Positions 18,537-26,588 of a stretch of DNA of 52,674 nt are shown here, piece by piece. The DNA is from Legionella gratiana (GTDB taxonomy: Bacteria > Pseudomonadota > Gammaproteobacteria > Legionellales > Legionellaceae). Below the pieces are notes generated by a model that saw nothing but the letters and a program-made list of their open reading frames with translations, was not told the origin of the DNA and ran no database searches. The DNA lies in contig NZ_LNYE01000010.1 in the NCBI RefSeq assembly GCF_001467695.1, positions 1 through 52,674 of the forward strand, written 5' to 3'. The position numbers and the translations under genes are program-made. Every line of letters begins with the position of its first letter. Positions within the stretch are counted from its first letter, which is position 1.

Positions 18537-19436
18537 TTAGCGAGAACACGTTAATTGAGCATTTTCACCTAATTGCAAATGCGCTTTTGTTCCCAAAGGG
18601 ATAGGAAAGTTGACAGGACCATGCCCTATTCCTTTGATTCTTAGCACAGGAATATCACTACTTTCTGCAAAACGCTGCAAAACGGGTTCAATTAGAGAAG
18701 AACCATTAGGCTCATACCCCTCAAGAAAATCACCCAGTAAAATCGCAGCAGCATTGGTAAAAATACGTGCTTGCTTTAAATGCTCGAGCATGCGATCAAC
18801 ACGGTACCCTCGTTCGCCAATCTCTTCGAGTAAAATAATTTTATCTTGACCATCTATTTGCCAACAAGTCCCAATTCCTGATTGGATGATTGCTAAATTC
18901 CCACCAGTAACGCAAGATTGAATGAAACCTTCCTTTTGTGCCTGCTGATTAAGAGGGGTTAATTCTTTAAATCGTGCTGGTGCATCATGAAACAAAATTG
19001 ACTTTACAGAAGCAATCGATTCCTTGGTAAACTTATCAGGAGCAGCAGCACCATGAATTGTTGGCCACCCCCAATGCTGCTGTAAATAAAGATGGAGACA
19101 GGTTACATCACTTATACCTACAAATATTTTGACATGTTCAGGAGGGGAAACTTCAGCTAATCTCGAGATCAAACGCGTAGCACCATAACCACCACGTACA
19201 CAGATTACTGCTTTTGTTTGAGAGTTTTTTAGGGCATTTTTTAGGTGCTTCAAACGCATTTCATCAGTATTAGCGCATAATAAATCCTTGGCAAAAATAT
19301 CGTTCTGCACGATACAATTTAACCCCCAAGACTCTAATAACTCTTTTAATTCGAATAACTGTCTGTCAGTACTCCGAGAAGATGGAGCAACAATCTCAAT
19401 GGAGTCTCCGGCGCTTAAAACAGGTAGCTTTCTCAT
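18537..19436 (-). CDS. ldcA: L,D-carboxypeptidase (peptidase S66)
   Basis: Removes the terminal D-Ala from recycled tetrapeptides, a cytoplasmic murein-recycling step that fits the amgK-murU route nearby. 299 residues with family landmarks: VAPSSRS at the N-terminus, RGGYGATRLI at the nucleophile elbow, LLEEIGERGYRVDRML with the catalytic Glu, and GIGHGPVNFPIPLG with the catalytic His. The elbow reads GGYG-Ala-Thr, where I expected a Ser, and should be checked. Ends 7 bp from the convergent ppk stop. Confidence 0.9.
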   Translation of the reverse strand: MRKLPVLSAGDSIEIVAPSSRSTDRQLFELKELLESWGLNCIVQNDIFAKDLLCANTDEMRLKHLKNALKNSQTKAVICVRGGYGATRLISRLAEVSPPEHVKIFVGISDVTCLHLYLQQHWGWPTIHGAAAPDKFTKESIASVKSILFHDAPARFKELTPLNQQAQKEGFIQSCVTGGNLAIIQSGIGTCWQIDGQDKIILLEEIGERGYRVDRMLEHLKQARIFTNAAAILLGDFLEGYEPNGSSLIEPVLQRFAESSDIPVLRIKGIGHGPVNFPIPLGTKAHLQLGENAQLTCSR

Positions 19437-19494
19437 GCTGTCTCTTCTAAAAAATAAGGTAATTTTTTATATCTCACTATTCCAATTTTAAAAC

Positions 19495-19589
19495 TGGATC
19501 CCGTATAAATGCTACGTATCCCGCTTTCGCTGGGAACAAGTTTTACGGGATAACGCTCGTTTAGCGACATCAAAGGCATTTGATGTCGC
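19495..19589. repeat. Composite palindromic repeat downstream of epmB
   Basis: Contains CCCGTA (19500-19505) pairing with TACGGG (19544-19549) around a REP-like core (tcccgctttcgctggga). It is followed by a perfect 11-bp hairpin GCGACATCAAA / TTTGATGTCGC (19564-19574 / 19579-19589, loop ggca). The first part recurs at 47214-47260. The last hairpin lies just past the epmB stop and may serve as its terminator. Confidence 0.65.
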
Positions 19590-19596
19590 ACTCACG

Positions 19597-20589
19597 CTAA
19601 ATTAATAGAGTCTTGCTTAATTTTCCAGGTTCTTCGCGAACTAAGCGAGGCAACAAATACCCTGGCAATAAATTTTGTAATTGTTGAAAAAGAGCCTGTA
19701 CTTTATTAAAAGGCAAATCAAAATGAGCTGCTCCAGTTACTTTATCTAATACATGTAGATAATAGGGCAAGACACCAAATGAAAATAACTTGTGACTCAA
19801 GTCCGCCAAAATAGGAGCATTGTCATTGATACTCGCCAATAAAACTGTTTGGTTCAACAAATGACAGCCTATTTGCTGTAATTCATAAATTGCTTGTCGT
19901 ACAGAGTCATCTAGTTCTTGTGCATGATTGCAATGCAACACAACAACCTTATTCAATTTAACTTTTTTTAATAGGGCAAGTAAGCCTGGATCGACCCGTT
20001 CTGGAAAGACGATAGGAATACGTGTGTGGATACGCAAGGTATGCACATGAGTAATCCGTTCTAACTGCTCTATCAGCTCTCCAAGAACGACATCCGATGC
20101 TAATAATGGATCGCCTCCACTTAAAATTACTTCAGTAATACTTGTATCTTGGGCAATATAATCACAAATACGTTTAAGTCCTACACGTCCGGGATTATTA
20201 TTTTGATAAGGAAAATGCCGGCGAAAACAATAACGGCAATTCACCGCACATACGCCAGTCATTGTTACTAAAACACGGCCATGGTATTTATGAATGAGTC
20301 CGGGAATAGGGTTTTTACTATGCTCATCCAAAGGGTCTATACTGTATTCCTCACTTCCTTGGAGCTCGTATTCAGAAGCCAAAACTTGAAGTAATAAGGG
20401 ATCAAAAGGATTTCCTTTTTGCATACGGTCGGCAAATCCTAAAGGAATACGACTAGGAAATTGCTTTTCAGCATGCAAATTCCCAATTGATAAGGGTAAC
20501 TCCAGATACGTTAATAATTCTGTTACTGAAGTAAAACCCTGAGCTAATTTTTTCTGCCAACTTAAAGAGGTATCTCGCATTAATAACAC
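19597..20589 (-). CDS. epmB: EF-P lysine 2,3-aminomutase EpmB
   Basis: Radical-SAM enzyme that converts L-lysine to R-beta-lysine for attachment to elongation factor P. 330 residues. The cluster-binding motif CAVNCRYCFRRHFPY (CxxxCxxC) is intact, followed by SGGDPLL for SAM binding and HLLNQTVLL typical of the family. Divergent from efp across a 62-bp promoter region, which supports EpmB over catabolic KamA. The ligase epmA is not in the window. Confidence 0.95.
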   Translation of the reverse strand: MLLMRDTSLSWQKKLAQGFTSVTELLTYLELPLSIGNLHAEKQFPSRIPLGFADRMQKGNPFDPLLLQVLASEYELQGSEEYSIDPLDEHSKNPIPGLIHKYHGRVLVTMTGVCAVNCRYCFRRHFPYQNNNPGRVGLKRICDYIAQDTSITEVILSGGDPLLASDVVLGELIEQLERITHVHTLRIHTRIPIVFPERVDPGLLALLKKVKLNKVVVLHCNHAQELDDSVRQAIYELQQIGCHLLNQTVLLASINDNAPILADLSHKLFSFGVLPYYLHVLDKVTGAAHFDLPFNKVQALFQQLQNLLPGYLLPRLVREEPGKLSKTLLI

Positions 20590-20651
20590 AGACTTGATAA
20601 ACTGTACGAACTTTAACTAAAACCAAAAAAAATCTCAACTGTGGAGTACTA

Positions 20652-21221
20652 ATGGCAATCTATAGCACCAATGAATTTAAAAATGGCTTAAAGGTAATGG
20701 TTGATGACGCACCTTGCGCCATTCTTGATTGTGAATTCGTTAAACCAGGCAAAGGCCAAGCATTTACTCGTATTAAAATCCGGAATTTAAAAACAGGCCG
20801 AGTTGTGGAGCGTACGTTCAAGTCGGGAGAAACATTACCTTCTGCCGATGTTGCTGATGTAGAAATGCAATATCTCTATAACGATGGTGAACATTGGCAT
20901 TTTATGGTTCCTGACAGTTTTGAACAATATGCCTTGAGCAAAGAAGTACTTGCTGATGCAGAACAATGGTTAAAAGAACAAGATATTTGTATTGTTACTC
21001 TATGGAATAATGATCCCATACAAGTAACCCCACCTAACTTTGTTATTTTGGAAATCATAGAAACAGATCCTGGCGTACGAGGCGATACCTCCGGAGGTGG
21101 TGGAAAACCCGCAAAACTAGAAACAGGAGCTGTAGTCCGAGTACCTTTATTTGTGCAAACCGGTGAATTAATCAAAGTAGATACTCGCAAAGGCGAATAT
21201 GTATCCCGCGCTAAAGAGTAA
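20652..21221 (+). CDS. efp: Translation elongation factor P
   Basis: Relieves ribosome stalling at polyproline. 189 residues, three beta-barrel domains. The modification loop reads FVKPGKGQA with Lys34, the residue that receives beta-lysine, consistent with epmB next door. GGAG stands upstream of the ATG. The C-terminus has the family segment [17 protein letters not shown]. Confidence 0.98.
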   Translation: MAIYSTNEFKNGLKVMVDDAPCAILDCEFVKPGKGQAFTRIKIRNLKTGRVVERTFKSGETLPSADVADVEMQYLYNDGEHWHFMVPDSFEQYALSKEVLADAEQWLKEQDICIVTLWNNDPIQVTPPNFVILEIIETDPGVRGDTSGGGGKPAKLETGAVVRVPLFVQTGELIKVDTRKGEYVSRAKE

Positions 21222-21235
21222 TAGGATAATAAGTT

Positions 21236-21251
21236 CCCCAAAGTTTTGGGG
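21236..21251 (+). terminator. Hairpin downstream of efp
   Basis: CCCCAAA (21236-21242), two-base loop, TTTGGGG (21245-21251): a perfect 7-bp stem 15 bp after the efp stop. There is no T-run after it, so it may be a weak terminator or stabilising hairpin. It stands at the edge of the second MITE-like copy. Confidence 0.45.
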
Positions 21252-21256
21252 ACGAA

Positions 21257-21400
21257 CTACGTCCTGTTCTTCCATTACCACTGAGCCAAAATGGGGTGAC
21301 TTTAGAGCACTGAAACGCAGCATACACGAAGTATGTGAGTATCGGAGTACATAAAATCACGCCTTTTTGGCCAGGGATAGTAGAATGGTCAATAGGTCCT
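21257..21400. repeat. MITE-like element, copy 2
   Basis: Aligns by eye along its whole length with 6843-6986: shared blocks include AATGG-GTGA-TTTA-AGCAC, GCATACA-GAAGTATG, ATCGGAG and TAGAATGGTCAA near the end. The terminal repeats are more decayed than in copy 1. As in copy 1, the right end abuts the stop codon of a minus-strand gene, here the Tyr-rich lipoprotein. Confidence 0.7.
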
Positions 21401-21647
21401 AATAAACCTGATATGAATTATACATACCCCAATAACCAACATTCCCCAAATCATTATAACCGTAATAATAACCATCAGCATCATTGTAATAATCTATTTC
21501 CCAGTAAGGATTAGTATTATAATAACTAGTGGAATAGATGTATTTTGGAGTATAATAAGATGGCGTGTAGTAAACTCTTTCAGTAACACATCCTGTTACT
21601 AGAAGTAGGGATCCAACCACCATTAAAGTAAGCATTAATCTGTTCAT
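21399..21647 (-). CDS. Small tyrosine-rich lipoprotein
   Basis: 82 residues. A signal peptide ends in the lipobox LLVTGC with lipidation at Cys20. The mature 62 residues are about one third tyrosine, with repeats such as YYTPSYYTPKY and a Tyr/Asn/Gly-rich tail, and have no hydrophobic core, so it is probably extended or surface-exposed. It lies directly downstream of the 6S RNA on the same strand. Function unknown; no homologue recognised. Confidence 0.75.
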   Translation of the reverse strand: MNRLMLTLMVVGSLLLVTGCVTERVYYTPSYYTPKYIYSTSYYNTNPYWEIDYYNDADGYYYGYNDLGNVGYWGMYNSYQVY

Positions 21648-21702
21648 AATCCCTTCCTAATTGTTGAATGCACACTTAATTCTTTAGATGGAGTCTGAGA
21701 AT

Positions 21703-21868
21703 ACAGGCAATGACTTCCCTGTATTCTGAGCCCGTAATTGAAGTAAAATGGAGGTTTATGTAGAGCTTAAGGCTTCCTACCATCTACATAGGCTTACACA
21801 CCGCTCTCCAAAGCAACCTCCCCATCTGGTACTATTAAATGGTTCAGGCAGGATTAGTCATTACCCAT
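21703..21868 (-). ncRNA. ssrS: 6S RNA
   Basis: Minus-strand RNA that mimics an open promoter and holds sigma70 RNA polymerase. Nested pairing on the minus strand: GGTAATGACT (21865-21856) with AGTCATTGCC (21715-21706), 10 pairs including one G-U; CCTG and CTGA with TCAG and CAGG; a central bubble of about 16-18 nt each side; GGAGGTT with AACCTCC; an apical stem TATGTAGA/TCTACATA. Sequence blocks match E. coli 6S RNA as I remember it: CTGA-CC...ATTT...TACCA on the 5' side and GAAGCCTTAA in the apex. A -10-like TATACA (21871-21876) precedes the 5' end. The exact ends are estimates. Confidence 0.85.
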
Positions 21869-21925
21869 ATGTATAAATAATAGACTAAAAGACTTGGTTG
21901 TGTAAATTTTTTAAACAATATTCGC

Positions 21926-22699
21926 CTATTTCTTAATTCTCGATAAGTGATTAGCAGAAGCTTGTACTGTAGGCATTATGATCATTTCTTCAATATCTAC
22001 GTGCAAGGGTCGAGTAATACAGTATACGATTGCATCAGCTATATCCTCTGCTAACAAGGGTTGAAAGTCTTGATAGAATTCTTTTGCTTTTTGCTTGTCA
22101 TTCCATCGCACTTCACTAAACTCAGTTTCTACCGCACCTGGAGAGATTTCAGTTACACGAACGGGGCTACCAAGCATGTCTAATCTCATCGTTTTTGAAA
22201 GAGCATGTACTGCATATTTTGTTGCACAATAAACATTGCCATTGGGATAACATTCATGGCCTGCTATTGAACCAATATTAACCACATGACCATAACCCCG
22301 TTCAAGCATACCAGGAATCAACGCTCGGCTCACATAAAGCAATCCCTTGATATTAGTATCAATCATTATATCCCAATGTTCTTCAATGCCTTGTTGCAAA
22401 GGAAGAGTATCTAAGGCTAATCCAGCATTATTGATTAAAATATCTATTGATTGCCATTGACTGGGCAAGGAATCTAAATATCTCTTGACTTGTTCATGCT
22501 CACGTACATCTAAAGGTAAAATATAATGTTCCTTACCATAACGTTGACGCAACTCTTTAGCCAATTGTTCGAGACGTTCTACACGCCGAGCACAAAGTAT
22601 GAGACGTGCCCCATGTTTAGCACACAACTGAGCACAAGCTTGACCAATTCCGCTTGAAGCACCAGTGATTAAAATAATTTTATCCATTAAGTCATTCAT
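21926..22699 (-). CDS. Short-chain dehydrogenase/reductase (YdfG-like)
   Basis: 257 residues, classical SDR: cofactor motif TGASSGIG near the N-terminus, ARRVERL (the Arg pair suggests NADPH), NNAGL and the catalytic YCATK. The closing part (SPGAVETEFS...ITRPLHVDIEEM) is typical of YdfG/serine-3-dehydrogenase-like enzymes acting on hydroxy acids. Substrate not deducible. Ends about 60 bp upstream of the 6S RNA promoter. Confidence 0.88.
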   Translation of the reverse strand: MNDLMDKIILITGASSGIGQACAQLCAKHGARLILCARRVERLEQLAKELRQRYGKEHYILPLDVREHEQVKRYLDSLPSQWQSIDILINNAGLALDTLPLQQGIEEHWDIMIDTNIKGLLYVSRALIPGMLERGYGHVVNIGSIAGHECYPNGNVYCATKYAVHALSKTMRLDMLGSPVRVTEISPGAVETEFSEVRWNDKQKAKEFYQDFQPLLAEDIADAIVYCITRPLHVDIEEMIIMPTVQASANHLSRIKK

Positions 22700-22770
22700 C
22701 TTTTATACCTTTATTTCACCACAAGAAAATTAGAAACTACCAAGTTCTATCACTTAAATTTATAAAAAAT

Positions 22771-23406
22771 TTAGTTCGAAAGCGCCAACAATTTTATTAC
22801 TTCATCGTCTGTTGTTTGTGAAAAGTCATTGTACCACAATCCTACGGCATAAAAATTAGCTGGACAAAGTGGGCAGATAATCGTGTCAACCAAAGGGGCT
22901 AACTCATTACATGTAGAACGTGCGGCAACAGGAACCGCGATGATAATTTTTGCCGGATGCTTCTGTTTTAAAGCGGCAATGGCGGCGCGCATTGTGTAAC
23001 CTGTTGCAATACCATCATCCACAAGAATTACAATTTTTTCCATTAGATCCGGAAAGGGTTTATTGCCGCGATAAACTGATTCACGACGTGATAATTCGTT
23101 TTGTTCTGATTGTAAAATTTTATCGATCGCGTCCTTTTTTATATGGAGAGTACTCAAAACTTCTTCATTAAAAGCCACTATACCTCCAGAGGCTATAGCT
23201 CCCATAGCAAATTCTTCATGACCGGGAACTCCTAATTTTCTTACAATAAAAATATCAAGTTCTAGTGACAACTTTTTGGCGATTTCATAGGCCACCGGCA
23301 CTCCTCCCCGAGGTAGTGCTAAAATAATTACATCAGTTCGGTTCTCATAATCCTTTAGCAAATCAGCCAGAACGGAGCCTGCTTGATATCGGTCACTATA
23401 GTTCAT
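22771..23406 (-). CDS. Phosphoribosyltransferase-fold protein
   Basis: 211 residues. The PRPP-binding loop VILVDDGIATGYTMRAAI and the N-terminal ALPRGGVPVAYEIAKKL identify a type I phosphoribosyltransferase fold. This subgroup has no assigned substrate and is often linked to stress loci. No operon partner: the SDR gene lies 71 bp downstream on the same strand. Confidence 0.85.
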   Translation of the reverse strand: MNYSDRYQAGSVLADLLKDYENRTDVIILALPRGGVPVAYEIAKKLSLELDIFIVRKLGVPGHEEFAMGAIASGGIVAFNEEVLSTLHIKKDAIDKILQSEQNELSRRESVYRGNKPFPDLMEKIVILVDDGIATGYTMRAAIAALKQKHPAKIIIAVPVAARSTCNELAPLVDTIICPLCPANFYAVGLWYNDFSQTTDDEVIKLLALSN

Positions 23407-23502
23407 GCCAATTCTCCAAAATAGTCCTTATTTCTGAAGTTTAGCCTATTTGTTTTGCTGTGCTATATTTTAACAATTAGCTATCTCACGGAGGAAATAG
23501 CC

Positions 23503-25446
23503 ATGAATGTCACAGAAAAGATCATCAAAACCCACCTTCTTGATGGTGAAATGAAACCTGGCAAAGAAATTGCACTGAAAATCGATCAAACACTTTGCCA
23601 AGATGCAACAGGCACATTAGTCATGCTTGAATTAGAAGCAATCGAACTCGCACAGACTCAAGCTGAAATTTCTGTGCAATATGTAGATCACAATTTAATT
23701 CAAGAAGACAACAAAAATCCAGATGATCATCTCTTCCTCGCAAGTGCAGCAAGACGTTTTGGTTTTTATTTTAGTCGACCAGGAAATGGAATTAGCCATG
23801 CGGTTCACATGCAGAATTTTGGGAAACCAGGAAAAACCTTAACAGGCTCAGACAGTCATACCTGTGCTGCTGGCTCATTAGGAATGATTGCTATTGGCTC
23901 TGGTGGACTGGAAGTAGCCATGGCAATTGCAGGCTATCCACTCTATATAAAAATGCCTAAAATTCTTGGCGTACATTTAACTGGAAAATTACCTCAATGG
24001 GTTAGTGCCAAAGATGTCATTCTGGAAATGTTGCGTCGATATGATGTCAAAGGAGGCGTAGGTTACATCATAGAATACTATGGAGAAGGATTAAAACATT
24101 TAAGTGCTATGGATAGACACGTCATCGCAAATATGGGTGCTGAATTAGGAGCTACAACCACGGTATTTCCCTCAGATGAGATCACTAAAGAATTTTTGCA
24201 AAGCCAAGGTCGCGAAAAAGATTGGATAGAATTAAAAGCTGATAAAAATGCATCTTATGATAAAGATGAAGAAATCGATTTATCCAAACTTGAACCCCTT
24301 ATAGCAAAACCGACGAGCCCTGGAAATGTAGTCCCTGTTGCTGAAATTGCCGGTGAAGAAGTGTATCAGACTTATATTGGTTCATCAGCAAATCCAGGTT
24401 ACCGTGATTTTGCGATTGCTGCTGAAATAGTAAAAGGTCGTACTGTCCATCCGAATGTATCCTTTGATATTAATCCAACCTCGCGAACAATTTTAGAAGA
24501 ATTGGTTCGGGATGGGCATTTAGGTAATCTAATTCATGCGGGTGCGCGTATCCATCAGGCTGGATGCAATGGCTGTATTGGTATGGGACAAGCGCCTGCA
24601 ACAGAGAAAAACAGTTTACGCACGGTACCAAGAAACTTTCCTGGACGCTCAGGAACAGAGGAGGATAAAGTTTTTCTTTGTAGTCCAGAAACAGCAGCAG
24701 CTTCAGCATTAACAGGAGTCATTACCGATCCTAGGACTTTAGACATGCCTTATCCTGAGATAAAACTACCTAAAAAAAGAATACTAAATCCTGAATGTTT
24801 TGAAAAACCATTGCCTTTAGAAAAAGCTAAATACATTCAATTGGTAAAAGGTCCTAATATTGTTACTTTGCCTGATTTTGATCCATTTCCCAACTCATTG
24901 AAAATACCAGTATTACTCATAGTTGGCGATAATATTTCAACTGATGAAATTTCTCCGGCTGGCGCCAAAGTGCTTCCTTATCGTAGCAATATTCCTAAAA
25001 TTAGTGAGTTTACTTATTATCATATCGATTCAGATTATGCGAATCGTGCGAAAAAATATAAAAAAGGTCACGTGATTGTTGGCGGAGACAATTACGGTCA
25101 AGGTTCAAGTCGAGAACATGCAGCTTTAGCACCGCGTTATTTAGGTCTGAGGGCTGTTCTTGCAAAAAGCTTTGCCCGCATACATTGGCAAAATCTAATT
25201 AATTTTGGCATTTTGCCTTTAGTGTTTAAAAACACCAAAGATTATGATGCGATCCATTTAAATGATGTTGTTGAAATCAGTAACTTTCCTAATATCTTAG
25301 ATAATGAGTTATTCAAGATAAAAATTAATGATAAAGAAATTGAAGTCGAACAAACCCTATCCAAACGCCAAATTGAATTACTTATAAAAGGTGGATTAAT
25401 TAATTGGGTTAAGGGAGATTTGAAAAAAAAACAAAAAGACAAGTAG
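23503..25446 (+). CDS. Aconitate hydratase, Aquifex-type
   Basis: Interconverts citrate and isocitrate with a 4Fe-4S cluster. I start at ATG 23503, preceded by GGAGG at 23490-23494, giving 647 residues; the ORF is open from 23455. The size is close to mitochondrial or putative Aquifex-type aconitases and well below AcnA (about 890) or AcnB (about 865). Cluster ligands are visible in GSDSHTCAAG and GCNGCIGMG; the swivel domain carries GDNYGQGSSREHAAL. A homoaconitase-like role cannot be excluded. Confidence 0.88.
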   Translation: MNVTEKIIKTHLLDGEMKPGKEIALKIDQTLCQDATGTLVMLELEAIELAQTQAEISVQYVDHNLIQEDNKNPDDHLFLASAARRFGFYFSRPGNGISHAVHMQNFGKPGKTLTGSDSHTCAAGSLGMIAIGSGGLEVAMAIAGYPLYIKMPKILGVHLTGKLPQWVSAKDVILEMLRRYDVKGGVGYIIEYYGEGLKHLSAMDRHVIANMGAELGATTTVFPSDEITKEFLQSQGREKDWIELKADKNASYDKDEEIDLSKLEPLIAKPTSPGNVVPVAEIAGEEVYQTYIGSSANPGYRDFAIAAEIVKGRTVHPNVSFDINPTSRTILEELVRDGHLGNLIHAGARIHQAGCNGCIGMGQAPATEKNSLRTVPRNFPGRSGTEEDKVFLCSPETAAASALTGVITDPRTLDMPYPEIKLPKKRILNPECFEKPLPLEKAKYIQLVKGPNIVTLPDFDPFPNSLKIPVLLIVGDNISTDEISPAGAKVLPYRSNIPKISEFTYYHIDSDYANRAKKYKKGHVIVGGDNYGQGSSREHAALAPRYLGLRAVLAKSFARIHWQNLINFGILPLVFKNTKDYDAIHLNDVVEISNFPNILDNELFKIKINDKEIEVEQTLSKRQIELLIKGGLINWVKGDLKKKQKDK

Positions 25447-25502
25447 ACTATTTTTGCCACGACCTCAAAGTATCAATGCATCGCAGCTATTTCTTATTAT
25501 TT

Positions 25503-25563
25503 AACGTGAGTTCTACATAAAAACGATATAAAAACACTTTATTTTTTATGTCGAACTCACGTT
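25503..25563. repeat. Long inverted repeat, cgacataaaaa family
   Basis: Arms of 21 bp (25503-25523 and 25543-25563) with one mismatch, core aacgtgagttc-acataaaaa. Lies between the convergent aconitase and yqjG genes, so it may end both transcripts. Related copies: 29236-29329, 47163-47195 and partial ones near 19460 and 48841. Confidence 0.7.
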
Positions 25564-25573
25564 ATTTATATGA

Positions 25574-26509
25574 TTAATCAAACGAAATTTTGGGTCCTAA
25601 AGGAACAATCTGTGTTGGGTTAATGGTTTTATGACTGTAATAATAATGTTGCTTAATATGTAAAAAATTTACGGTTTCATACACCCCGGGATAGTGATAT
25701 AGGCGTTTCAAATAGGGTTGCAACGCTTGATAATCACTAATTCGTTGTTGGTTTGTTTTGAAATGACCGTAATAAACAACATCAAAACGAATTAATGTTG
25801 TAAACAAACGCCAATCCACCTCGGTAAGTTGATCACCTAATAAATATTTTTGATGTCGCAAACGCTCATCCAGTTCATCCAGTAAAGCAAATAATTCGAT
25901 ATAGGCCTCTTCATAAGCATTTTGTGTGGTCGCAAACCCACAACGATATACTCCATTATTAATTGAATTATAAATTCTGTCATTTAAGTGCTCTATTTCG
26001 GATCGCAAAGCTTCAGGATAAAAATCTCGTTGATCACCCGTTAAATGATTAAATGCATGATTAAATTGACGAATAATCTCTGCTGACTCATTACTAACAA
26101 TAGTTTTTTCCTTTTTATCCCACAAAACCGGCACCGTGACTCTACCGGTATATTTGCTGTTCGCTTTTACATAAAGCTCATACAGATAATCAAGTCCATA
26201 AAGAATATCTCCAGTAGCCCCCATCCCTTTTTTAAATGCCCAGCCTTTTTCAAGCATGTGTGGATGAACTATAGAGACATCAATATAATCATCTAACTTC
26301 TTTAACTTTCTAAAAATGAGCGTGCGGTGCGCCCATGGACAAGCAAGCGAAACATATAAATGATAGCGGCCTTTTTCTGCAGGAAAACGGGCATTTGATT
26401 CATTACTAATTGCAAAGTGAAATTGAACAGGTTCCCGCTTGAACTTCCCACCTGTTGTAGAAGTATCATACCACACATCATGCCAATGCCCATCAATCAT
26501 TAATCCCAT
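25574..26509 (-). CDS. yqjG: Glutathionyl-hydroquinone reductase (YqjG/ECM4)
   Basis: Xi-class glutathione transferase that reductively removes glutathione from quinone conjugates. 311 residues. Thioredoxin-like N-domain with SLACPWAHR (catalytic Cys57) and the Xi-class N-terminal extension; helical C-domain with YEEAYIELFALLDELDERL and the DWRLFTTLIRFD motif. Divergent from the carotenoid oxygenase, start codons 79 bp apart. Confidence 0.93.
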   Translation of the reverse strand: MGLMIDGHWHDVWYDTSTTGGKFKREPVQFHFAISNESNARFPAEKGRYHLYVSLACPWAHRTLIFRKLKKLDDYIDVSIVHPHMLEKGWAFKKGMGATGDILYGLDYLYELYVKANSKYTGRVTVPVLWDKKEKTIVSNESAEIIRQFNHAFNHLTGDQRDFYPEALRSEIEHLNDRIYNSINNGVYRCGFATTQNAYEEAYIELFALLDELDERLRHQKYLLGDQLTEVDWRLFTTLIRFDVVYYGHFKTNQQRISDYQALQPYLKRLYHYPGVYETVNFLHIKQHYYYSHKTINPTQIVPLGPKISFD

Positions 26510-26588
26510 GATTTGTCCTATAAAATTTTATTTAAGCAATTATAGATTATGTTCTATATTTAGTATTGAACCAAAAATAGAGAAATGT

